Shown here piece by piece: positions 1-8,500 of a stretch of 64,000 bases of DNA. Below the pieces are notes generated by a model, which worked only from the letters and a program-made list of their open reading frames with translations, did no database searches and was not told the DNA's origin. The first letter of the stretch is position 1. Each line of letters starts with the position of its first letter. Source of the DNA: Anabaena azotica FACHB-119 (lineage in GTDB: Bacteria; Cyanobacteriota; Cyanobacteriia; Cyanobacteriales; Nostocaceae); NCBI RefSeq assembly GCF_014697625.1, contig NZ_JACJSG010000017.1, positions 85,991-149,990 of the forward strand, in the 5' to 3' direction. Position numbers and translations under genes: made by a program.

Positions 1-773
1 GATGCACCTGCTAAACCAGCTAAACCACCAGCTAAGGCCATGACGAGCATGATAGTATTTTTGACGGAAATTCGGGCATAATGGGCGGCTGTGGGGTTAA
101 AACCAACGGCGGCGATTTGGTATCCTAGAGGCGATCGCACTAACAACAACCACAATAGTCCGGCGGCGCTTAAAGCTAGTAAAATACCCGCATGGGCTAA
201 ACTTTGGGGTAAGATAATCGGTAATTGTGCAGATTTAGCAATCAATGGTGAATAAGGACTCGGTGCGTTTGCTGCTTTGAGGGGGTGCTGTACCAAGTAG
301 CTAACTAAGTTGACGGCGATGTAATTGAGTAAGAGGGTAGTGATAACCTCATTCACTCCCCGCACCGCTTTCAGATAACCGGGTATCCAACCCCATACCG
401 CACCAAACCCAAACCCAGCGACAAGTGCTAAGGGGATGTGGATAATAGCAGGTAAACCTTGCAGATATAAACCAATTATAGTGCTACCCAAAGCCCCAAG
501 GTAAATTTGTCCTTCCCCACCGATATTAAATTGACCAGCTTGTAATGCTACGAGTACCCCTAAACTAGTAAATAGGAGGGGTGTCATTTTGGTGAGGGTA
601 TTACCAAACCCAAAATAAGTTGAGAGAGATTCTTGAAATAAGGCGGTGTAGGCGTTGATGGGATTTGCACCTGCGAGTAGGATGAGGATAGCACCGACGA
701 TGAGGGCAGATGTTATAGCAACTAGCGGTGATAAAATTGGTAGCAAGGGTTGAAAGACTTTATTTGTGGCCAT
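1..773 (-). CDS. BMP-type nucleoside ABC transporter permease (partial)
   Basis: This gene runs off the left edge of the window; about 257 codons are visible from an ATG at 771-773. The translation is a hydrophobic multi-pass protein containing LQAGQFNIGGEGQIYLGA and VRGVNEVITTLLLNYIA, which are hallmarks of the BPD_transp_2 permeases that partner BMP-type ABC transporters (NupP/YufP type). It would form the membrane channel with the double ATPase at 2421-3896 and the lipoprotein at 3999-5048. About 1.6 kb of toxin-type genes now separates it from the ATPase gene. The substrate is inferred to be a nucleoside or purine from the family only. The family call is firm; the C-terminus is not visible. 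Confidence 0.85.
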   Translation of the reverse strand, partial: MATNKVFQPLLPILSPLVAITSALIVGAILILLAGANPINAYTALFQESLSTYFGFGNTLTKMTPLLFTSLGVLVALQAGQFNIGGEGQIYLGALGSTIIGLYLQGLPAIIHIPLALVAGFGFGAVWGWIPGYLKAVRGVNEVITTLLLNYIAVNLVSYLVQHPLKAANAPSPYSPLIAKSAQLPIILPQSLAHAGILLALSAAGLLWLLLVRSPLGYQIAAVGFNPTAAHYARISVKNTIMLVMALAGGLAGLAGA

Positions 774-871
774 GATTCAATAATTGCTACCTCTCAACCT
801 CAAAAAATGAGTATCGACCAATATCTTACATGGGAACCGTTATTTTTAGACGCTCGCCTTTCCTTTATTGC

Positions 872-1339
872 TTAATAAACTTCATCATGAGTGCCAATAT
901 CAATTAGCACAATCATATCCTCATTTTCATCAGGATTTGGCTCAAATTTATAAATAATACGGCAATCATACTCAACCCAGCAAGCCCAGAAACCTGCTAA
1001 ATCACCTTTTAACTTATGTGATTTTAAAGTAGATGTAAATGGATCAGTGACAAGTATAGGACTTACGCATTGACAGAGAAGCCAAAATAACAGGTATAGT
1101 TTTCAAGGCTTAGAGCTAAATTTTTCCACAATATTTTGGCGATCGCAAGCAATCAAGTGTGATTGACAAAAGCCTGAAACAACCTATTTACTGTGATACA
1201 CAATATAGTTATTTTGTACAGTGCGTAAGTCCTAAAGTAATTCCAAGACTTCAAAAATTGTTTCTTCTAGTCGAGGGTTTTTCCGAATAACTCATCTAAA
1301 AGCACGCTTGAAACTACTATCCCAAACAATAAGTCTCAT
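872..1339 (-). pseudogene. RelE/YafQ-like toxin, broken by a nonsense codon and a MITE
   Basis: Reading from the ATG at 1337-1339 gives MRLIVWDSSFKRAFR, then an in-frame TGA where an arginine codon would be expected, then VIRKNPRLEETIFEVLELL. An inverted-repeat element (1057-1234) interrupts the frame there. Beyond it the toxin resumes as TDPFTSTLKSHKLKGDLAGF and ends in a segment with CRIIYKF and VLIDIGTHDEVY at 872. The pieces together match a RelE/StbE-family mRNA interferase of about 90 residues. The start overlaps the stop of the antitoxin gene at 1336 by four bases (ATGA), the usual coupling of such pairs. The toxin cannot be made intact, while its antitoxin ORF is. Confidence 0.85.
1057..1234. 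mobile_element. MITE-like element, AGGACTTACGCA family
   Basis: About 178 bp bounded by perfect inverted termini AGGACTTACGCA and TGCGTAAGTCCT, with TA at both outer edges. It carries no ORF and splits the RelE-like toxin gene. A second element with the same termini lies at 39832-39943. The size and termini suggest a non-autonomous derivative of an insertion sequence; no transposase of matching type is in the window. Confidence 0.75.
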
Positions 1340-1557
1340 TCTTCACTTAACAAATCATTTCGCAGATCCTTAAGCGTACCACGCTTGGCTGTACCTGTTC
1401 TCATTGCCTCCAGTGTTTTTGCAGCGTTGACGGCAATTTCTTTACGCCGTTGTTCAATGCGTCTTTTAGAAATTAATTCGACTAGTAAATCTTGCTCTTC
1501 GATGGAAAGAGCCTCTACATATTCGATGACTGTTTGAAAAGATATAGAGTTACTCAT
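1336..1557 (-). CDS. Antitoxin of a RelE-type pair (orphaned)
   Basis: A 73-residue protein, rich in charged residues, beginning MSNSISFQTVIEYVEALSIE and continuing through a helical stretch with LVELISKRRIEQRRKEI. This N-terminal pattern is typical of short cyanobacterial antitoxins encoded just upstream of RelE/YafQ-like toxins. Its stop overlaps the start of the disrupted toxin (872-1339), so the two would have been translationally coupled. The antitoxin frame is intact although its toxin is dead, so it may now be an orphan repressor or simply a gene that has not yet decayed. The call rests mainly on the adjacent recognisable toxin. Confidence 0.75.
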   Translation of the reverse strand: MSNSISFQTVIEYVEALSIEEQDLLVELISKRRIEQRRKEIAVNAAKTLEAMRTGTAKRGTLKDLRNDLLSEE

Positions 1558-1652
1558 TGGTAGCTTTTATATAAGGTTTTGAAGCTCAGATTTTTGAGTT
1601 AAAGAGAATGGTGCAAGATATAAAATGATATATTACGGTAAGGCGATCGCTC

Positions 1653-1850
1653 TCATGAAACTTGCTTGATATTATTTTGTTGATTCTGAATCTCTGGAAT
1701 TTCACCAGCATTTAAGGTGACAACTTTCCCATCCTGCATAATACTAATCGATTGTCCAAGCTGACGATGCCTTTCTATCGCAGCAGCAATTGCGGCTTTA
1801 ACTCCAGCATCAATTTTGCTATGTAAATTTTTCATTTCTTCTTCAGTCAT
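1653..1850 (-). CDS. Small partner protein of a zeta-toxin-like kinase
   Basis: A 65-residue protein starting MTEEEMKNLHSKIDAGVKAA with the central segment SISIMQDGKVVTLNAGEIP. Proteins of this kind are regularly encoded beside zeta-toxin-like P-loop kinases in cyanobacteria, and I take it to be the antitoxin or regulatory partner. Its start overlaps the 3' end of the kinase gene by eight bases (1843-1850), so translation is probably coupled. The order is kinase first, partner second, the reverse of the classic epsilon-zeta arrangement. The antitoxin role is inferred; no DNA-binding domain can be seen. Confidence 0.65.
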   Translation of the reverse strand: MTEEEMKNLHSKIDAGVKAAIAAAIERHRQLGQSISIMQDGKVVTLNAGEIPEIQNQQNNIKQVS

Positions 1851-2418
1851 TTCCTACCTTTGTGATTTGTTTCCAGATTTGATCTATATAAATTATAGGT
1901 TGCTGATTAATTATACGTTCAGCAACGAAAAGGGGTGATGAGGTTGAATTATCATATATCATCCAACCATCGCACAAGGGTAAATATAAAGAAAGCAGAT
2001 TAACTCTCCCTCTCGCATACCGTCTACGGATAACATCTTCAGGAATTGAATGTCCACCGCTAGCAACTCGTTGTGCTACCCGTTCTACTGCCAAATCAGC
2101 ACTTTGTAACCAAAAGTAAATTAAATTAATCACGTAGCCTTTAGTTTTACATTCAATTATAAAAGGTGCAAAGGTTCTCGCTGCTAATGTAGTTTCAAAA
2201 GCAAAATCACTACCTGAATTAGATAAAGTTCGTAGCCTTTGAATCATTAATCTTCCGGCTTCAATAGCCATTGACTCAGGATTTAATGGAGATAAACCAG
2301 CAGCAATAGCATCTGCATTTACATACTCAAAACAGTCCAAAAAATTTGGTAATAAACTCATGGAAACAGTGGTTTTTCCTGAACCATTCGCACCACCAAT
2401 AATATACAAACTCGGCAT
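1843..2418 (-). CDS. Zeta-toxin-family P-loop kinase
   Basis: A 191-residue protein with a Walker A near the N-terminus (IIGGANGSGKTT, about residues 6-17), followed by EYVNADAIAAGLSP and FAFETTLAA, the arrangement of zeta-toxin/AAA_33-like kinases. Characterised zeta toxins phosphorylate UDP-N-acetylglucosamine and block peptidoglycan synthesis; the substrate of this cyanobacterial branch is unknown. The start is supported by AAGGGA five bases upstream, overlapping the end of the ABC ATPase gene, which stops only 2 bp before. It is therefore embedded in the transporter transcription unit, between ATPase and permease. The small gene at 1653-1850 overlaps its end. Family certain; toxicity not shown. 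Confidence 0.8.
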   Translation of the reverse strand: MPSLYIIGGANGSGKTTVSMSLLPNFLDCFEYVNADAIAAGLSPLNPESMAIEAGRLMIQRLRTLSNSGSDFAFETTLAARTFAPFIIECKTKGYVINLIYFWLQSADLAVERVAQRVASGGHSIPEDVIRRRYARGRVNLLSLYLPLCDGWMIYDNSTSSPLFVAERIINQQPIIYIDQIWKQITKVGND

Positions 2419-2420
2419 TT

Positions 2421-3896
2421 TTATCCCTTAGCTATTCCTCCAGCCATCAACAAACCAATTTCTTCCAATGTTGCCGTTTGTGCGTCTAAAATGGCGACAA
2501 ACTCACCTCTGTAGATTACCGCAATGCGATCGCTCATTGCCATCACTTCTTCTAACTCAGTAGAAATATACAATATTGCCGCACCGCGATCGCGTTCTGC
2601 TAACAACCGCCCATGCACTGCACTTATCGCCCCCACATCTAACCCCCTTGTGGGTTGCATTGCTATAATTAAATCTGGTTCTCCCGCCAATTCTCGCGCC
2701 AAGACTACCTTTTGTTGATTTCCCCCCGATAGTTGGCTTACCTTGATATCTTCCCCAGTCGCCCGTATATCGAATTCTGTCATTGCCGTTTGGGCATGAT
2801 TTTTAATTGTTGCTGATTGTAATAAAAAGTTACGACAAAATGGCGATTTTTTAAAAGTATTTAAAATCAAGTTTTGGGCGATGCTAAACTGCAATACTAA
2901 ACCCATTTTTTGCCTATCTTCGGGAATGTAACCTATACTTTGATGATTCCTAGAGTTATGCAACTCAATTTTACCATTGATGATGGGTCTTAAATTGGCG
3001 ATCGCATCTGCTAATTCTCGCTGTCCATTCCCATCCACACCAGCAATTCCCAAAATTTCCCCACCTTGCAATTGAAAGGAAATATCACGGACAGTTACCA
3101 CACCTCTATCATCAGCCACTTGCAAATTCTGCACAGATAATATCATCTTCCCCGGCAAAGATACAGATTTATTCACCTGTAAATTTACTTCCTTTCCCAC
3201 CATTAATTGGGCTAATTGCTGAGGCGTTACTTCTTGAGTTCTCGCTGTCCCTACTACCTGACCTCGACGCAACACTGTTACCATATCGCACAGATTAATT
3301 ACTTCTTCTAATTTATGACTAATAAAAATAATTGTATTGCCAGCCGCCGCCAATTGACGTAAAATATTAATTAATGATTCTACCTCTGTAAGTGTGAGAA
3401 CAGCCGTTGGTTCATCAAGAATTAATAGTTTAGCTTGGCGATATAAAACCTTGAGAATTTCTACACGCTGTTGTGTTCCCACAGGTAAATCTTCCACTTT
3501 AGCTGTCGGGTCAATTTCTAAACCATAAGCTTGAGATAACGCTGCTATTTCTTGTTGTTTTTGCCGCAAATTTAACCGCCAACTCTGTTGAGTACCCAGG
3601 ATGATATTTTCAGTTACAGTTAACTGAGGTACAAGCATGAAATGTTGGTATATCATGCCTATACCTAATCTTATCGCTGCATTTGGCGAAGTAATCTTTA
3701 CTTGCTCATCATTTAGATATATTTTTCCAACATCAGGTTGATATAGACCACTAATAATATTCATCAAAGTGGTCTTACCTGCACCATTCTCACCTAAAAT
3801 TCCATGAATCTTTCCAGCCTCAACACTCAGGCTAATATTATCGTTAGCTAGGAATGAATTAAACCGCTTGCTAATATTTTCTAAACGTAAATACAT
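2421..3896 (-). CDS. BMP-type nucleoside ABC transporter, double ATP-binding subunit
   Basis: A 491-residue cytoplasmic ATPase with two ABC domains. The first has Walker A GILGENGAGKTT (about residue 33), the YQHFMLVPQLTVTENIILG stretch and Walker B KLLILDEPTAVL. The second has GVDGNGQRELADAI as a degenerate Walker A, the signature LSGGNQQK and the segment MQPTRGLDVGAI. This matches the NupO/YufO family that energises BMP-type nucleoside uptake. In the first domain LPVGTQQR replaces the canonical LSGGQ signature, as is usual in this family. It lies downstream of the lipoprotein gene (3999-5048); the permease follows at 773 after inserted accessory genes. An ATP-driven purine or nucleoside importer is the most likely role. 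Confidence 0.9.
   Translation of the reverse strand: MYLRLENISKRFNSFLANDNISLSVEAGKIHGILGENGAGKTTLMNIISGLYQPDVGKIYLNDEQVKITSPNAAIRLGIGMIYQHFMLVPQLTVTENIILGTQQSWRLNLRQKQQEIAALSQAYGLEIDPTAKVEDLPVGTQQRVEILKVLYRQAKLLILDEPTAVLTLTEVESLINILRQLAAAGNTIIFISHKLEEVINLCDMVTVLRRGQVVGTARTQEVTPQQLAQLMVGKEVNLQVNKSVSLPGKMILSVQNLQVADDRGVVTVRDISFQLQGGEILGIAGVDGNGQRELADAIANLRPIINGKIELHNSRNHQSIGYIPEDRQKMGLVLQFSIAQNLILNTFKKSPFCRNFLLQSATIKNHAQTAMTEFDIRATGEDIKVSQLSGGNQQKVVLARELAGEPDLIIAMQPTRGLDVGAISAVHGRLLAERDRGAAILYISTELEEVMAMSDRIAVIYRGEFVAILDAQTATLEEIGLLMAGGIAKG
2424..2429 (-). promoter_or_regulatory. Shine-Dalgarno site of the zeta-like kinase gene
   Basis: AAGGGA on the minus strand lies five bases before the ATG at 2416-2418 and is made from the last codons of the upstream ABC ATPase gene. 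It supports the chosen start and translation from the transporter mRNA. Confidence 0.6.
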
Positions 3897-3998
3897 TTAT
3901 ATTTATTGGCTTTGATGTTGGACTGATTTGTGTAATTAGGGAGTAAGAATAATGGAACGCAGATAAACGCAGATGGACGCAGATGAATGCAGATAAAT

Positions 3999-5048
3999 TT
4001 ATGCTTTTTTAACGCAGCGTGTATTTTTACCAGCTTCTTGACAACTTTCAAAAGCAATCTTTTTAGTAACTATATCCTGTTTTGCTTTTAAAGCACTTTG
4101 TTTTACAGCCTCCGGTACTTCTGCGCCAAATTTACCTAATGTTAATATATCTTCTCTTTCCAAACCAATAGAATAAATCTGCCCTTTGAGTTGTTTTTGC
4201 TGTGCTAGTTCTGCTAAATAAGCTATGGCTATATCCAAGCGTTTAACGGCACTTGTTAACACGGCTTTTGGGGCAACATCTAGCTGGTCTTTGGTATTGC
4301 CAAAAGCGTAGACTCCTTTATCACTAGCAGCTTGTAAAACTGCGGGGGAAGCGGTATCTAACCATTGATAAATCACATCTGCACCAGATGAAATTAAAGC
4401 TAGAGTAGCTTCCTTTGCCTTAGCAACATCATTCCAATCTCCGGTAAATGTAGAAACAATTTGCATATTAGGTTTAACAGATTTTGCCCCTAATTCAAAA
4501 CCTCGGAGTTCTTCTTGGGTAGCAGGAAATTCTTGTCCAGCAATATAAGCTAATTTATTCGATTTAGTCATAGCAGCGCCAATAATGCCGCATAAATAAC
4601 TACCTTGTAAATGGTCAATTCGCAAAGAGGCGATGTTTTCTCCCTTCGTATTACCATTTACACCTACAAAAAATGTATTGGGAAATTGCGGCGCGACTTG
4701 TTCGATGGCTGCGTCAAATTGTCCACCGTGGGCGAATACAAGATTATAACCCCTGCGCCCAAAGTCTGTTAATGCTTCTGTTTGGTCAGCTTGGGCGACT
4801 TGTTCCACATAGGCGACTTCTGCATTTAGCTTTTGTTTAGCTAGGTTTAAGCCTTCATAACCAGATTGATTCCAAGCTTGATCTGTGATGACTCCAGGGA
4901 GTGCGATCGCTATTTTAAACCCTCCCGCACCACTACTAGCTGTTGGTGTGGAAGTTTGATTACTAGCGCAAGCCTTCAGCAATAGACTAGTAGCAAAGGT
5001 AGCAGAAGTGTATAAAACAAATTTACGCCGACTCAAATTTAGCTGCAT
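3999..5048 (-). CDS. BMP-family substrate-binding lipoprotein
   Basis: The open frame reaches 5099, but the ATG at 5046-5048 gives a proper signal sequence: MQLNLSRRKFVLYTSATFAT followed by a hydrophobic stretch and a lipobox-like LLLKAC. I therefore prefer that start, giving about 349 residues. The twin arginine may indicate Tat export. The mature part has the periplasmic-binding fold of the BMP/Med family, with IALPGVITDQAWNQSGYEGL near its start and VFAHGGQFDAA in the ligand region. It would capture a nucleoside for the permease and double ATPase encoded downstream. The longer start at 5099 lies just 1 bp from the end of the 5101-5529 gene and cannot be excluded. Confidence 0.85.
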   Translation of the reverse strand: MQLNLSRRKFVLYTSATFATSLLLKACASNQTSTPTASSGAGGFKIAIALPGVITDQAWNQSGYEGLNLAKQKLNAEVAYVEQVAQADQTEALTDFGRRGYNLVFAHGGQFDAAIEQVAPQFPNTFFVGVNGNTKGENIASLRIDHLQGSYLCGIIGAAMTKSNKLAYIAGQEFPATQEELRGFELGAKSVKPNMQIVSTFTGDWNDVAKAKEATLALISSGADVIYQWLDTASPAVLQAASDKGVYAFGNTKDQLDVAPKAVLTSAVKRLDIAIAYLAELAQQKQLKGQIYSIGLEREDILTLGKFGAEVPEAVKQSALKAKQDIVTKKIAFESCQEAGKNTRCVKKA

Positions 5049-5100
5049 ATACTGCTTTTCAGGATTGAGAGAGGGATTTTTACAATGAGATGAACTCACG

Positions 5101-5529
5101 CTATTGATTAACTTTAGCTGTTTCTAGCCACCGTTTACCCATTTCAATAGGAATACCCAAGGGAGGGCAAAGTATTTTAATCAATTCAATTCCCCCAGCT
5201 AACAGCACTTCTCTAATGCGGAAATTGGTTCTCACTTTTTCATCAAATCTCTCAACAAATGTTTGTTTATCTGCTGCTGATTTAATTGGGTAAGTTGGTG
5301 CAACTTCTTTTAAGTTATTGAGTAACTCTTGCTGATTGGCTGTGGTTATACTTGGGTGAGTTTGAGAAAGTTGATTTAATAGGTCTTGTATTTCTTGTGC
5401 GGCTTCGGCAAGGGTTTGTTTTTGTTGGGAAACATTTTTACCGATGACAGTACCATGATTAGTTTCAACAATCTGTACAGTTTCCGGGTTGCCAAAATTG
5501 TATTTAGATGATTGGGGTTTATCTGACAT
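5101..5529 (-). CDS. Small companion protein of the NACHT-HEAT gene
   Basis: A 142-residue protein I do not recognise as a named family. Near its N-terminus is ETVQIVETNHGTVIGKN, followed by a helical region rich in Q, E and A, and a hydrophobic C-terminal helix around ELIKILCPPLGIPIEMGKRW. The N-terminal motif closely resembles the last residues of the adjacent NACHT protein (VVQIIEKNDGKIYGK). The two genes are 45 bp apart on the same strand, NACHT first. I infer that they act together, the shared motif perhaps being a homotypic interaction or adaptor segment as in other NTPase-based conflict systems. The C-terminal helix could associate with membrane. Function unknown. Confidence 0.65.
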   Translation of the reverse strand: MSDKPQSSKYNFGNPETVQIVETNHGTVIGKNVSQQKQTLAEAAQEIQDLLNQLSQTHPSITTANQQELLNNLKEVAPTYPIKSAADKQTFVERFDEKVRTNFRIREVLLAGGIELIKILCPPLGIPIEMGKRWLETAKVNQ

Positions 5530-5574
5530 ATTTCTCCTTAATTAAGTTATCAAATTTAAATTGATTGTTTTGCT

Positions 5575-8500
5575 TTATTTACCGTATATTTTACCATCAT
5601 TCTTTTCAATGATTTGTACTACCTCTGCTTTTATATGGTATTTACTATCGACATCATTTTCTTTTTGTTCTTCTCTTTGTGGAGAGTGGAAAATATCATA
5701 GTTATAAAACTTACACCTCTGTTGAATTTTTAAAATTATATCTTCTGTTTGATATGTGCCATCCAAAAGTAAATTCCACATTTTATTAATTTGGTCTGCG
5801 CCTGCAATTCTTCCTAATGCCTCTGCGGCTCTCCGACGAACAAATAAATCTTCATAATTTAAAGCATCAATCAGCGCCGCTACTGCCCTTTCGTCGCCGA
5901 TTTTTCCTAATGCCAATGCGGCAATCCTACCAACAGATGAATCTTCATGATTCAAAGCATCAATTAGCGCCGCCACTGCCTTTTCACTGCCGATTTCTCC
6001 TAATGCCTCTGCGGCACTCCAGACAACAAATAAATCTTCATAATTCAAAGCATCAATTAGCGCCGCCACTGCCTTTTCACTGCCGATTTTTCCTAATGCC
6101 TCTGCGGCACTCCAACAAACATCTGAATTTTCACCATTCAAAGCATCAATCAGCGCCGCCACTGCCTTTTCACTGCCGATTTCTCCTAATGCCTCTGCGG
6201 CACTCCAACAAACATCTGAATCTTCATCATTCAAAGCATCAATCAGTGCCGCCACTGCCTTTTCACTGCCGATTTCTCCTAATGCCTCTACGGCACTCCA
6301 ACGAACAAATGAATCTCCATAATTTAAAGCATCAATCAGCGCCGCTTCTGCCCTTTGGTTGCCGATTTTTCCTAATGCCAATACGGCACTCCAACCAATA
6401 TCTAAATCTCCATCATTCAAAGCATCAATTAGCGCCGCTTCTGCCTTTTCACTGCCAATTTTTCCTAATGCCTCTGCGGCACTCCTACGAACATCTGAAT
6501 CTCCATAATTTAAAGCATCAATCAGCGCCGTCACTGCCTTTTCACTACCGATTTCTCCTAATGCGGATGCAGCACTTCTACGAACATCTGAATTTTCACC
6601 ATTCAAAGCATCAATCAGCGCCGTCACCGCCTTTTCACTGCCGATTTGTCTTAATGCCAATACAGCACTCCTGCAAACATCTGAATCTCCATAATTTAAA
6701 GCATCAATCAGCGCCGTCACTGCCTTTTCACTGCCGATTTCTCCTAATGCCTCTGCGGCATTTTTACGAACATCTGAATTTTCACCATTCAAAGCATCAA
6801 TCAGCGCCGTCACTGCCTTTTCACTGCCGATTTGTCTTAATGCTAATACAGCACCCCAACGAACAGATAAATTTTCATCCTTCAAAGCATCAATCAGCGC
6901 CGTCACTGTCTTTTCACTGCCGATTTCTCCTAATGCGGATGCAGCACTCCAACGAACATCTGAATCTTCATCCTTCAAAGCATCAATCAGCGCCGTCACT
7001 GCCTTTTCACTGCCGATTTCTTCTAATGCGAATGCAGCACTTCTACGAACAGATGAATTTTTATCCTTCAAAGCATCAATCAGCGCCGTCACCGCCTTTT
7101 CACTGCCGATTTCTCCTAATGCGGATGCAGCACTCCAACGAACATCTGAATCTTCATCCTTCAAAGCATCAATCAGCGCCGCTACTGCCCAATTTGAACG
7201 AGTAATATCTAATAATGTAACTTCTAAAGATTTAGATAATTTTTTATTTAAAATCAATTTTACAGTTGCTTCTTGAAAATCAGGTTTCACCTCGCCCGCT
7301 AACCGCGCACCTAACATTAAATCCACATCCAACGCTAACTGCACCACTAACATAGCCTGATTTTTATATTCAACTAATGCTAACATTAGTGCTAAAGGTT
7401 CAGTCCATTTCAACAAATTCAAATAATCACGCTTTAATATATCCTTGCTGATACTTGGTAATTGTCTCAGTACGTATTCAGCAGCATAATATTCTTGTAA
7501 TAACTGGTGGCGAAACTCAATATTGTCCCCACTCCCCACTTGAATTAAATGATGGTTGAGTAAATCTTCTAACCAACACTTTGCTTTCTCACGGGGTTTA
7601 TCAAATTTCTCTTCAGTTAAATATTCAGTAAAAATATCTTCTACTTCTCGCTTGGGAATTGCCACCCGAAATTCTGTTACAGGTTCTCCCTGCATCATCT
7701 TAAACGCTAAATATTCCAGTAAATCCTGCCACGAACGGCGAGATTCTGCGGTAACTGGTACACTCCGCTTCCAATTGTCTAAGTTTTCATAATTTCGGGT
7801 AAATGACCTAAATACCATCCCCAAGTTAGGCGGAATTTTCCCCGTCTGCCGAAATAAGTCGCACAACATCAACAGCAACAAGGGTGTTTTACCAAACTCC
7901 TGCAATCTTTCCCCTAAACGCCGCAACATTTTCTCACCCTGTTGTGGTAGATACGCCATGACAAACTCGCGCATCTGCATTTCACTCAGGGGTTGCATTT
8001 CCAGCTTTTTCTCAATTCCTAAATCACCACCCACACCCAAATCCCTTGTTGTAAAAATCATTGGTGTTTGGTGGTATTGTTTACGAAAGTCTAAAACTTT
8101 CTGCCGTGCATCTTCTGAAGGAAGCTCATTTACACCATCAATGAGCAGTAAAAATTTACCTTGCGTGAGTAGACTATCTAAAGTTGCTGTATTTATATTT
8201 AGGTTTGCGTCTTGTTGTTTCAGAAATGCTTGAATACGTTCAAAAACTGATTCTTGCCAATAACGTAATTCTACAAGTATGGGAATGGTTGCGTTATTTA
8301 CCCCATTTTGTGATTCTTCCAACAGCAACCTTGCTAAAGCCGTCGATTTACCAGAACCCGGTTTTCCTATAAGTAAGACATGATTACTAGCATACTTACG
8401 AATACCCTTCAACACAGGTAAACGTTCTGTTTTCTCTTGTTCCCGCCTTTGTTGTTCTGGCTTTGGCTGCAATGTTTCCACCACCAACCCAAAATCAAAA

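Noticed and set aside
5817..7205. A 462-codon plus-strand open frame opposite the HEAT repeats
   Set aside because: It is the antisense of the 93-bp repeat array; one repeat without a stop multiplies into a long frame. The minus-strand NACHT-HEAT protein is clearly the real product.
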